The position numbers were made by a program, and so were the translations under genes. From Latrodectus hesperus (lineage: Eukaryota > Arthropoda > Arachnida > Araneae > Theridiidae), in assembly GCA_037975125.1 (NCBI GenBank), contig JAJQOW010000014.1:4314065-4378064 (forward strand): a DNA stretch of 64,000 nt, read 5' to 3'. Of this stretch, positions 1-9,491 are shown one piece after another. The notes beneath the pieces are model-generated. The model searched no databases. It saw only the letters and a program-made list of their open reading frames with translations, and had not been told where the DNA came from. Positions within the stretch are counted from its first letter, which is position 1. Each line of letters begins with the position of its first letter.

Positions 1-162
1 AAAACCAGAAGTTTTATGAACGTGGGATTATAATGCTGTCTGAAAGATGGAAAAAGGTCATTGATCAAAATTGGCAATACATAACAGAATAAAGTTGTTT
101 AGTTCCATGAAAAAATTGTCTTTGATTTTCTGAAGAAAATCCGCAATTACTTAGTTGCCAAC

Positions 163-165
<3 letters not shown>

Positions 166-240
<75 letters not shown>
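166..240. repeat. (TA)n microsatellite
   Basis: An almost pure TA dinucleotide tract that directly abuts a SINE 3' fragment on its right. Nothing else is visible in bases 1-165. Confidence 0.97.
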
Positions 241-325
241 GGCAGTGCGAATTAAGTCAATAGAGAGCGTCATTCCTTTGGACCAGAACACCACGAAGGT
301 GAAAGTACGACTTTGCTCTTTTTAA
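241..325 (-). mobile_element. SINE 3'-end fragment
   Basis: On the - strand this matches the 3' module of the complete SINE at 28832-29144: the stretch reading AAGTCGT.CTTTCACCTTC, then GGTG.TCTG, then GACGCTC and TTGACTTAA. The tRNA-like head is missing, so this is a fragment. Confidence 0.75.
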
Positions 326-545
326 GGTGCCTCGTAATTTTGAACCAGGTGACGAGGCTACATTAGAGCTGGCATCCTCCTCTCCACATCCACGCCACAC
401 CAGCGGAAGGACTTTGGACGACACATATTAACGTGGACACGTCCCCAACCCACGGAGTTCCAGCAACCCAGTGAAGGAGAGTACACCGTGGTCACCCTCC
501 CAACCACTGCCCGCGGCAAATGATGCTTCACTTTGCTGAGTTTAC
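326..545. repeat. GC-richer SINE-like fragment
   Basis: A segment clearly richer in GC than its surroundings, joined directly to the SINE fragment. The words CCACGCCACACCAGCGG and TTAACGTG recall the body of tRNA-derived arthropod SINEs, but I see no A box or B box. The assignment is tentative. Confidence 0.35.
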
Positions 546-1235
546 GGGAAGCGGGAAACTAACTTAAATTCAACAATCTGGTGTTTTCTTAATTATTATC
601 AAATATTTCTTTTCATAAATTAAAAAGAAAACCAAGACTAATTAAAGCATAATAGAGAAGCGAAACAGAGATGGGGAAAATTCTCTATCTAGAACTCTAC
701 TTATGTATAAAATTATTCAATTTCGCTAAAAATAAATTCAGTTTGAAAGCCAGAACAGCAATATTTACTTTTTACATCATTTAAGAATGTAAGTAAGTAT
801 TTCTCCAGTAGCCTATTGGGTGATTGCTCTATGCATTGAAAACATAACCACTTTGCATATTATACTCTTTTATTCCTGATGAAACGTAAGTTTTCCATGA
901 GTAGCGTGTACTCTTCTTGGTATAACAAATATAGTAGTAGTAATGTTAATTGATATCAAATACTCATTAATTAATCGAAATATTCAGTAGAAAAATTTTA
1001 TACTCCATAAAGCTAAAAAAAGGAAACATGAACAATATATTTTAAGAAATCTAGGTCATTTAATTCAATGTATATAATCTAGGTCTTTTTATTCAAAATA
1101 CACTTAAATTTTCAATTAATCTTAATTTTTTTAATTTATATTAATAAAAAAGGCTAGCATTCGAACAACATTAAGCCTTTCCTTTTCTTACTCTATGCAC
1201 TGTTCAACTGATATTTTGTAATAAAGCGCTTAGAT
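546..1235. other. AT-rich sequence, nothing recognised
   Basis: No coding, RNA or repeat feature can be supported here. It probably lies in an intron of the GMC oxidoreductase gene, whose upstream exons are outside the window. Confidence 0.5.
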
Positions 1236-1320
1236 CATGGGTTCCCAAACTTTTTTTTCTCGTGGACCACTTTCAAAGTTTTACTATTTTCGATAGACCC
1301 ACTGCTGCTAACAAAAAGTA
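1236..1320. mobile_element. hAT-like terminal fragment (tentative)
   Basis: The words GGGTTCCCAAACTTTTTTT, CGTGGACCACTTTCAAA and CCACTGCTGCTAAC resemble the end region of non-autonomous hAT elements (TIRs of the type GGTTCCCAAACTTTTT). The opposite end was not found, so the assignment is weak. Confidence 0.35.
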
Positions 1321-1346
1321 CCAAGGAACTAACAAAAACTACTTAA

Positions 1347-1394
1347 ACAAAAAAGTACCTAGGTACCTACATAACTACCTAGGTACTTTTTTGT
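1347..1394. repeat. 19-bp perfect inverted repeat
   Basis: Arms at 1347-1365 and 1376-1394 are exact reverse complements around a 10-base spacer. The arms contain GTACCTAGGTA. It could be the tip of a small inverted-repeat element or a cruciform-forming site. Confidence 0.8.
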
Positions 1395-1678
1395 ATTAAT
1401 AGTATTTATTATTTTTACTACATAACTACCTACTGCACTCAAGTAGTAAAACAAATATAATATGATTGATAAATTACAATATACAATAAAATGTATAACA
1501 AATAGGCAGATACTTATTTTTTCCGGCACAGCAAACACTGACGTCGATTCACTCACAATCACACTTTTATGTTTAAAACCCGAAAACAAATGGGTAACGT
1601 TTTGTTCTTGGCACATGTATTGCTTTATTGATCATTTTTATCTTTAATCATTTATAACTATTATGAATACATTTCTAG

Positions 1679-1856
1679 GTATTTACACAAGTATATGGTC
1701 CATACTTAAATAAACCGTTTTATGTATGCTTATCACAAATTTTGAATACTAAAAGCAGAGGAACGGTGAAATTGCAGTCATCGAATCCATACGATCCTCC
1801 ACTAATAGATCCCAATTACTTCGATGATCCCGAAGATTTAGATCAGATTGTTGAAG
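1679..1856 (+). CDS. GMC oxidoreductase, internal exon
   Basis: Follows TTTCTAG and ends before GTAATT. It encodes the start of the C-terminal GMC domain, including [20 protein letters not shown], a segment typical of the family (SRG.v.l.S.nP...P.IdpnY). One base of a split codon is left at the 3' end. Confidence 0.9.
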
Positions 1857-4800
1857 GTAATTTTCATGATTTTCCTCCTTTCAAAAACTGTTTTAATTTC
1901 CTTCATTCTCTTGACTGTGTTCAACTGAATTAATATCCATAGAAAATTTCTAAAAGTTTCTATTATGTGAAAGTCTAGTTCATATGGTTGCTTTTTTAAT
2001 ACTTTTTTTATTTATTTCAAATACTGCGTCCATTGGTTATGATGCTATTATGTTTTATTGTTTGGCACAGGGGACAGAATTTATGGGATCTTAAATAGAG
2101 GGGAATCTAATGGGTGTGTCATCGTAAACCGGAATATGTGTAAGTCGTTATAATTTAGAATCAATATCTGGGTAGAGGACCCCCAAAGGTATCATATTTT
2201 CAGAAGACAATGCGATTACGACTTATTTTACTTACCCAAACTGACATTAGCAAATAGTACGCAATTTCGGTTGGCTCGGTATACAATTCTTATACAATTA
2301 AAGGTACCATATTTTCAGAAGACAATGCGATTACGACTTATTTTACTTACCCAAACTGACATTAGCAAATAGTACGCATTTTCGGTTGGCTCGGTATACA
2401 ATTTTTATACAATTAAAGGTATCATATTTTCAGAAGACAATGCGATTACGACTTATTTTACTTACCCAAACTGACATTAGCAAATAGTACACATTTTCGG
2501 TTGGCTCGGTATACAATTCTTTACCAACCATTTTTGTTAATCCAACATCTCATGGGAAAATGATAAAAGGTTACATCAAATGCAATTTTGCAAGAAAAAA
2601 ATTTCTCATAAAATGTATATCGAATATCAAAAAGTTGTATTTAAATCAAATAATTAAAAGAATCTCAGTAACTTATATATTATGTTATTTATACACTTAA
2701 GCGAACGCGAAAAATAAATTTCAATATCGGAATTTATTTCCAATTACCAAGTTATTTGAAGATGAACAAAAGTCTATTTATTGCCTAAAAACATCTAAAT
2801 CTCTCTCTCACACACACAAATATTTTCAGACGGATTTGTTGATATCTTAACATTCTTATACACATAAATATGCAATGAGTGGTCAAAGGCATCACTGCTA
2901 ATCGCTTGAGAGCGTAGGAGTGTGGGTTCGATTCCCACCATGGCCCTGGGTGTTTTCTTCATTATTCTTCTGTGGTTGTACATCTGTCATTGTGCTATTT
3001 GTCCTAATATCGACGAAGACTTACAAGCGGATCTCAAGAATCAAGCATACAAGTCTGAATGTGTGTAATGTAATAAAATAAATAAATATGCAAGCACACC
3101 TTAACTTCTTTTGGAGATCTTTATGTTTTCTTTTAGTTTCACTGCAACGATCGTTAAATTATTTAATGATTGAAGAAACAACTGAATGAAAGCTTTAATA
3201 TTAGTAAAATTTTTGTAAATAAATAAATAAAATAATATTGTATTAAATGTGAAGCAAAATTAGAAATTTCATTTTATTTGAAACACATAGTTTCAATTAA
3301 AACTTGAAATTAATGTTGACAATAAAATAGCCAATGGCCTCAATGTTATTGATAGCCAAATGTCTTTCAATGCTCAGTTATAAAAGATAAAAAAAACATC
3401 TTAGACAACATGTGGAAAAGCTAATGAGAAAAGTACTTTTAAAAAGAAAAGCATTTTGAGTTGAATGGTAAACAAATTAAGTGAGCACATACTTATAAAT
3501 AAACCCTTTTTTAAAAAAATTAATGTATAAAATAACTGAAATTATGTTGTTTTTCATGAGGAATAAAACTTAAATAGAACCAAGATTAATTTTACTGTCT
3601 CCAAAAAACTATCCAATTCTTAAAATTAAACTTATTATTCAGAAAATTTGCTTCATTCTTTAAACTCTAGAATGTTGATTGAATCAAAAATTCATACTAA
3701 TCTATATATAAAGCTCATTCATTTCAGTAAAAAGAGATGGATAAATTTTTTGATCCGAAATATAAATTTGGATTTAATAATACATAATAAAAACACATAA
3801 TTATGCCCATAATTTCAAAATATTCTTTCACTTTTCAATATAAATGTGGATTGAGAAATTTTCATATATAACTATACTAAAATTTTATTAAAAAATATAG
3901 TTTTATGATTTAAAAATTTTCAGGAATGAAAATGTGTCAGAAAATTGGAAGAAGTGAAGCGATGCAGAAAATTGGTTCTAAACCTTTTAACACTTCATAT
4001 CCCGGCTGTGAAAAGTTTCTGGGTAATGAAGATGATTATTTTGAATGTCAGGCAAGATCAGCTGTAGTGACAATGAGTCATCAAGTTGGTACTGCAAAAA
4101 TGGGGGATCCAAAAGATCCAACTACAGTAGTGGATCCACAATTAAGGTAATGCTCTATTCTTATCGCAATACTAATTCATGAATGGTACAAAATAAGATT
4201 TTTGTTTTGTACAACATTCTAATTTCAGTTGAGTCAAAATGTTATGCATTTAAATCTTTGTCATGAAAATTAGATAGATCATCTGTTAAATTTTATTTGT
4301 TATTTATTTTGTATTTAGATTCCAATGACTTTGATTTCATAAAAGTTTTGGTTTCACAGTTAAATTTAAGGAACCCAAGCAATCTAATCTTATATCGCAT
4401 AAATAACGTTTGATTTTAACCGAATAGGAATAACTAGTTTCGGATTATACTAAGTCTTTTGCAATTTGAGTTTCGCTGTATCAATCCGACCATAAGACGT
4501 TTATCTAAAAAATCATATTTTTTTGGATATACAAGTATTTACATATTGTTTCACAATCCATCGGCATCAGTGTTATTCTTTGACATACATTATATATAAT
4601 TTATAAATCTTTTATTTTAGTTTTGTAAAATAGAAAATAATTTCATTTTTCCAATTTTAAATTTTATACATAAAACTTAGCTTAAAAATTTTAGATTTAG
4701 TTTACTGAAAACTGCCATTGTAAATATGTAGTTCTTTCATATTAATTAACATACAATATAAAATATTTCTAATTTAAAAGCCACGAATATCGATTGTAAT

Positions 4801-6939
4801 TATTTTACGAATAAAATCTCATGAATGAATTTTTAAGATTTAAGTGAATTTTCAAGATATAAGTACTTTTATACCGCTGAAATAAAATTACGAGAGTATT
4901 AATCAAAAATTAATTTTTACAATTCTCTTTTTAAAAAAATTATGATCAAGAAATATCATAGAAGTTTTTTAAATATACTTTCAAAGCTCTCTAACGACAA
5001 AATTTTAAATAACTGTGCAAGTTTAAATAACAAGTATGTCAGGCATTATTTTGTCAAATCTTCATTTTTTAAATTTAATTATATGAGATCATATTATTAT
5101 AAATTTAAAAATAATAAAAAATCTCGCAGTTTAGCTTAAAAACAATACAATTAAAAAATTCATTATAATATTATTATAAAACAAAATAACAGTCTAAACT
5201 ACAATATTCAGTTTATATTAAAACAAATCAGACAACAAATGTAAGATTTATTAAATTAAAAATGAAAATAATCAATAATAGCTGCAATTATTTATGAAAT
5301 CATATACAAAAAGTTATTTGTGTAAAGAAATTTTTACTTTACTTTGTAAAGTAACAATGTAGAGAGAAAAAATAATTATGTTTGCGAGAAATTGTGTTTC
5401 AAAGTATACCTAAAATCCAATGATGTTCATGTCATAAAAATATGATAATATATTATTATTATTATTTAAACTAGTATTGTTATGAGAAATAATACTTGCA
5501 TATAAAAATATGCATTTAGATTTTAGAATTTTTTCTGTATATGGCTAAGTGGAAATATACTTACAAACAAATGCAATTAAAGATAACTGATAAAGGTAAA
5601 ATATTCTGTTGACAAAATGTTAAACATTACTGGGATGTACAACAGTACTCAAAATACAGACTCTATTAAAATCTTCCAATAATTAAGGAATAATAATTAT
5701 TAAATATTTCACACGATTATTCTTTTTAATTAATGAATAATTAATTTCCTGTAAGAAATGTGCAGATATGTAAGCAATTAATTTATTATTCTCAAGAGTA
5801 ATTTTAATTATATATTTTTATAGCTATGTTGCTTAGGGTAGCAAAGATTAGGAACAAATAAACATATTTTTAAATGTTAACTTTTAAGCAGTATATTTCT
5901 TGTACAGTCAAAAATTTTTATGAACTTTTAGTCTCTAATTCCTAAAGGAAAATGATAAATCAAATGTATCCAGGCTTTAATAAATATTCCTTTCATTACA
6001 ATGAGGAGTAATTTAAAATAAATATATTTAAACTAAAAAAATTTTAAAGTTCAAAGAAGTTTATAATATTAAATTAAACACACACACACAACTAAACTTT
6101 GTATTGAAAATGATTCTGTAACTGAAAAGGAACTTTATGTTTTAGGTGAATAGCAATTGAGAAAAAAGTAAATAGTATTTTGGATGTTTAGATTTGTGTT
6201 GTTGTTAACTAATGTTTAACTAACCAGCATTATTTTAATTTGGATGAAACAAAATGTTTTACTTGCTATTTAATTGAAATATGATTGTTTTAAGGGTTTT
6301 TTCTTTAAAGTAATGTATTTAATGATTTATAACGGTATACTAAAAAAATACTATTATTTGTTATTAACATATGGCACAGATTCCATATAATCTATGATAC
6401 CAAATTCTGAATTTTTTGGCGATAAAGAAATGACGTGCGCAATGACGTAAATACAAGGTTTGCCAAAATGGAATTTTCTGTGTAATTCTTATAGGTCTCC
6501 ATATCTAATGGCGTAATAAAAACCACGTTTGCCAGATATATAAGAAAATCTAATAAAAAAATCATCAAACTCAGAATTTGGCATCCTGGATTATAAGGCA
6601 TGAGTGCAAATCATGTATTTATTAACATCAGAGAGTAATATAAGTATATAAATTCACTTATTGATACTACTATTTTGCAAAAGACCAAAAATATTATAAT
6701 TGTCATGCCTAATATGTTTTAATTCTAAAATAGCATATAATTTGCTTAAAGAATGTATTCTTTTACTTGAATATTTGATTCTCAATTTTTTTAGGGTTAA
6801 GGGAATCAGTGGATTAAGAGTTGTGGATGCTTCCATCATGCCCAGCATTCCATGGGGAAACACAAATGTGCCTGTGATAATGGTGGCTGAGAAAGCAGCT
6901 GACATGATCAAGGAGAGCATGCGATGTTCAAGGCCTTAA
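1679..6939 (+). CDS. GMC-family oxidoreductase, 3' part (glucose/choline dehydrogenase-like), three exons
   Basis: This is the C-terminal part of an FAD-dependent GMC oxidoreductase, a family that oxidises alcohols, sugars or choline; the substrate cannot be read here. The coding segments are 1679-1856, 3924-4146 and 6795-6939, each bounded by AG and GT, and the codon phases join exactly (G|GA, then AG|G). Together they give about 181 residues of a protein that is usually about 600, so the FAD-binding N-terminal part lies upstream of the window. The C-terminal GMC domain shows the catalytic-His motif [11 protein letters not shown] and the second active-site segment [17 protein letters not shown] with the conserved Asn. 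The frame ends in TAA at 6937-6939, with an AATAAA poly(A) signal at 6991. Both introns carry repeats. The reading frame is intact in what is visible. Confidence 0.92.
2185..2520. repeat. 115-bp tandem repeat, about 2.9 copies
   Basis: Units begin with AAAGGTA at 2185, 2300 and 2415, an exact 115-base period. Copies differ by only a few bases. Each unit has TTTTCAGAAGACAATGCG and TTCGGTTGGCTCGGTATAC. Confidence 0.95.
2868..3090 (+). mobile_element. SINE with tRNA-Ser-like head
   Basis: GAGTGGTCAAAGGCATCACT then GCTAATCGC resembles the D-arm and anticodon arm of tRNA-Ser(GCU), and GGGTTCGATTCCCACC is a good B box / T arm. The acceptor stem does not close, and the copy continues into a tRNA-unrelated body ending in an AATAAAATAAATAAATA tail. 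It is therefore a SINE, not a tRNA gene. It lies inside the first visible intron of the GMC gene. Confidence 0.8.
3924..4146 (+). CDS. GMC oxidoreductase, exon with catalytic-His motif
   Basis: Follows TTTTCAG and ends before GTAATG. It encodes the HQVGTAKMG catalytic segment followed by [11 protein letters not shown]. The phase is one base inherited from the previous exon and two passed to the next. Confidence 0.92.
4147..6794 (+). other. GMC oxidoreductase intron
   Basis: A very AT-rich intron, from GTAATG to TTTTTAG. Apart from the MITE at 6381-6602 I see no feature in it. Short open frames are chance products of base composition. Confidence 0.85.
6381..6602. mobile_element. MITE copy 1 (TGACGT-containing family)
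   Basis: The ends are imperfect inverted repeats: the left end has ATAATCTATGATACCAAATTCTGA, and the right end, read in reverse, has ATAATCCAGGATGCCAAATTCTGA. The interior matches the copy at 33884-34196, with the same order of GGCGAT, TGACGTAAAT, TTGCCA, AATTCTTATAG, TCTCCAT and TAATAAAA. Two TGACGT words are present, against six in the other copy. No protein is encoded, which fits a non-autonomous element. Confidence 0.8.
6795..6939 (+). CDS. GMC oxidoreductase, terminal exon
   Basis: Follows TTTTTTTAG. It encodes the C-terminal GMC signature [19 protein letters not shown] and ends KESMRCSRP before TAA. Confidence 0.92.
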
Positions 6940-6990
6940 CTCTGTAGCCACTAATATAGTTATTAAAAATATCTTAATATTCTTAATCAT

Positions 6991-6996
6991 AATAAA
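6991..6996 (+). terminator. AATAAA poly(A) signal of the GMC gene
   Basis: A canonical AATAAA hexamer 52 bases after the stop codon. Confidence 0.6.
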
Positions 6997-7479
6997 AGGA
7001 GATAACTGTGGTCTATGTAAGGATTTTTGAATACAGCATGCATCAATGACTTTCTTTTATTTCTTTGCTACATAATTTTTCCTTTATTGAAAATATTTAC
7101 TGTCACATTAAAATTATTAAAATTTGTTTTTATTCTACAAAATGTTATGAATGAATACTAAATTAAAGTATTGGAGTAGTTTATTACTTAAATATATTTG
7201 TTTGCGTGCGTGTGTGAAAATATACTGATTATGTAGTAAGTATATTGAGTTTGCATTAAAAGAATTAATGTTTTTAGTGTAAGGAATATGATTGCTGACA
7301 TTTTCTTTTAAAGTAAAGAGATGTTTTTTAGTATTTTTTAATTATTTTTCCTCTGATTGTTACGAGTACAAATTAAAAATTAACCATAATTTTTAGAATA
7401 TGAATTTTATGATTAATTTTTTCAGAAAAGTGTTTTAAAAGATACTAAATACTGATTTTAAAATTATATTATAATATCT

Positions 7480-7487
7480 AAAAAAAA

Positions 7488-7520
<33 letters not shown>

Positions 7521-7521
7521 T
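7480..7521. repeat. (A)26 followed by (TA)n
   Basis: A homopolymer A run joined to a short TA tract. It may be the tail of a lost retroposon, but no body is recognisable on its left. Confidence 0.85.
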
Positions 7522-8177
7522 ATTTTTCCATAAATCAGCGTATTTAATGATTGTGTGTGAAAATCACTAAGAAGCGGTTTAAGTCTATCAAAATTTTATG
7601 AAATATCACCTTTTTTTTATCTAATATACTGCTTCTGATTACAAAATGTTGAGCTAGTTTTTTTTATCTTTAATATCGAGGTCTTTTTTCAATAAAATTG
7701 CTGCTTATGCTAGCTTAATTGTAAAAAGATAATTCCGATGCTGAAATTTATTACATTTGTTCTGTTAGAAATACTTATCTCATCTGGGATATTGACACAA
7801 ATTATTTAATAAAAATGAACGACCCTCTTGAGAATTAAGACTTTATTTTTGAATTTCAAAAATTTTATGTTATAGCCATTTTCTTGGTTTAAATTAGATT
7901 AGAAGTTACTTATTAATTATAATCAACAGTAGATATATTATCTGAATATACATAACTATATATTTTTCAGGAATTTTTTAATTAACTTATTTTTTAATAA
8001 TAGTTATAAAATATGAATAAATTCTCTCGTTATTTCATGAATTAATTTATAGTTTCGCATAAATAGCGTTAATTTCAAACAATTATTTGAGATCAAATCA
8101 ACCAATTAATTTTGAATAGTTAATTGTACTGTACTTTCACAATATGAAAACTTAGTCACGAAGTATTGAAGTAAACT
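7522..8177. other. AT-rich intergenic sequence
   Basis: No feature seen between the A/TA tract and the target duplication of LINE-A. The base composition changes sharply at 8190, where the LINE begins. Confidence 0.6.
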
Positions 8178-8189
8178 AATGGTTTAAAA
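8178..8189. repeat. LINE-A target-site duplication (left)
   Basis: AATGGTTTAAAA occurs here and again exactly at 17781-17792, flanking the LINE. Confidence 0.92.
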
Positions 8190-8501
8190 CCTGGAACCAG
8201 GGGGTATGCGTACCCCTCTGGGGCTTGAGCTAGCCACCAGGCGCGTCGGCAGGCGGTGGATCGCCGAAAGTCCTGTAGAAATAACAGGATAGCCTCGAAT
8301 ATTGAATAAGAGGTCGCGAACCAGCTCCCGTAAACCCTGGTGTTATGCGTTCCGTGCCTAGGGCTAATTGGCACCGCGGTATTGGTGTCTTAACGGAGCC
8401 TCTAGTTGCCTGGCGAACTTCTAGAGTAATTTGCCTTGCCCAGTATCTCAGGCAATGCTGGGTGGACTGTCATATTACCTGAGATTATTTACTGTTATTA
8501 T
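8190..8501 (+). promoter_or_regulatory. LINE-A 5' UTR, structured, presumed internal promoter
   Basis: GC-rich leader with three short hairpins: about 8198-8222 (CCAGGGGG...CCCCTCTGG with a TGCG turn), about 8252-8270 (GGCG...CGCC) and about 8274-8292 (CCTGT...ACAGG). LINEs of this group usually carry an internal promoter here and some carry a self-cleaving HDV-like ribozyme. Neither is proven by the sequence. Confidence 0.5.
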
Positions 8502-9491
8502 ATGGCTGAAAAGACATTGAAAATAACAAACATTTCTGCTTTTGCAGGAGAAACTTCTGAGGCAGACCTTTCTGAAAAAGACAAGGTAACTCAGAGACAA
8601 TCTAATGAAGGGGTAGCAATGAAACCTTCACAGGAGGTAGAAATGACCTCCAAACCATCTTCTTCTGGTGAGAGTCAGGAAGCTATCTCTAGCATGACTG
8701 ACTCTCTGACCAGAATCAAGCTTAAAAAGAGAATATCTGGTGCACAGAAAAAGAGGCTGGTGAAGGAGCGCAAAATCGCTGAGGGGACTTGGGTTGAAAA
8801 ACCCAAGGCAACCAAAGGCGAGAAGCGTCCTGCCAATCGGATGAACCAGGGCAAGGTTGGAAAGGCTGCCAAGAGAGAAGGACCTGAGGGATTTACTTAC
8901 AGGGCGGCTCTCACGGCGATCAAGATGGCCGTGCTCTTAGAAGGTCATCCGGAAAAACGGTTAACAGAGAAACAGGCCTATGACCTGGAACTCTTGATAA
9001 CCAGGAAAATAGGAAGGAATGAGGAGGGCTTTGCCCCAACCTTCCTATCCTGTAAACTTGAAAACGGGGCTCTTATTATCAATTGTGCAGATCTGGAGAG
9101 CTCAAAGTGGCTGGAACAAAATGTCAATGATATAAGCCCTTGGCAAGAACATAAACTCTTGGTGGGTGAGGCAAGGAAACTTGTCAGAACCACTAAGATA
9201 ATTGCAAAACTGCCAAAAATCTGTAATGAACTGGAACCTAAAGAGCTCCTGAGAAAAATCGAGGCTCAGAACGGTGGGGTCACTCCATTGGAGTGGAACA
9301 TTCTTAACATTAAGAACGACCCATCTGGGCGGACCATCGTTCTTAGTGTGCCTGAATTAGATGCTGCCACTCTTCGTGTAAGGGGATATAGGTTTTATAT
9401 TGGACTTCACCATGTGCAGGCTAAAGTACTTGATAAACCTGCTCCTGCTGATGGGGGTGAAGGTAGTTCAAGCCAACCTACACCACAGTAG
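8502..9491 (+). CDS. LINE-A ORF1 protein (DUF4780-like, RNA-binding gag analogue)
   Basis: The ATG at 8502 starts MAEKTLKITN; an in-frame ATG at 8436 would add 22 residues and lies in the structured leader. The product is about 330 residues. The N-terminal third is low-complexity and rich in Ser, Glu and Lys, then a basic stretch around residues 70-135 (KKRISGAQKKRLVKERK, then KGEKRPANRMNQGKVGKAAK). The last half resembles the arthropod DUF4780 domain found with LINE ORF2s (GFTYRAALTAIKMAVL ... EHKLLVGEARKLVRTTKI ... AQNGGVTPLEWNIL). No CCHC zinc knuckle is present. By position and charge it should bind the element's RNA. Its end overlaps the ORF2 start by about 40 bases in another frame. The domain name is from memory of the family. 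Confidence 0.75.
   Translation: MAEKTLKITNISAFAGETSEADLSEKDKVTQRQSNEGVAMKPSQEVEMTSKPSSSGESQEAISSMTDSLTRIKLKKRISGAQKKRLVKERKIAEGTWVEKPKATKGEKRPANRMNQGKVGKAAKREGPEGFTYRAALTAIKMAVLLEGHPEKRLTEKQAYDLELLITRKIGRNEEGFAPTFLSCKLENGALIINCADLESSKWLEQNVNDISPWQEHKLLVGEARKLVRTTKIIAKLPKICNELEPKELLRKIEAQNGGVTPLEWNILNIKNDPSGRTIVLSVPELDAATLRVRGYRFYIGLHHVQAKVLDKPAPADGGEGSSSQPTPQ

Larger units (their letters stand above)
1857..3923 (+). other. GMC oxidoreductase intron
   Basis: An intron with GT-AG ends (GTAATT ... TTTTCAG). It contains a 115-bp tandem repeat and a tRNA-Ser-like SINE; the rest is AT-rich and featureless. Confidence 0.85.
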
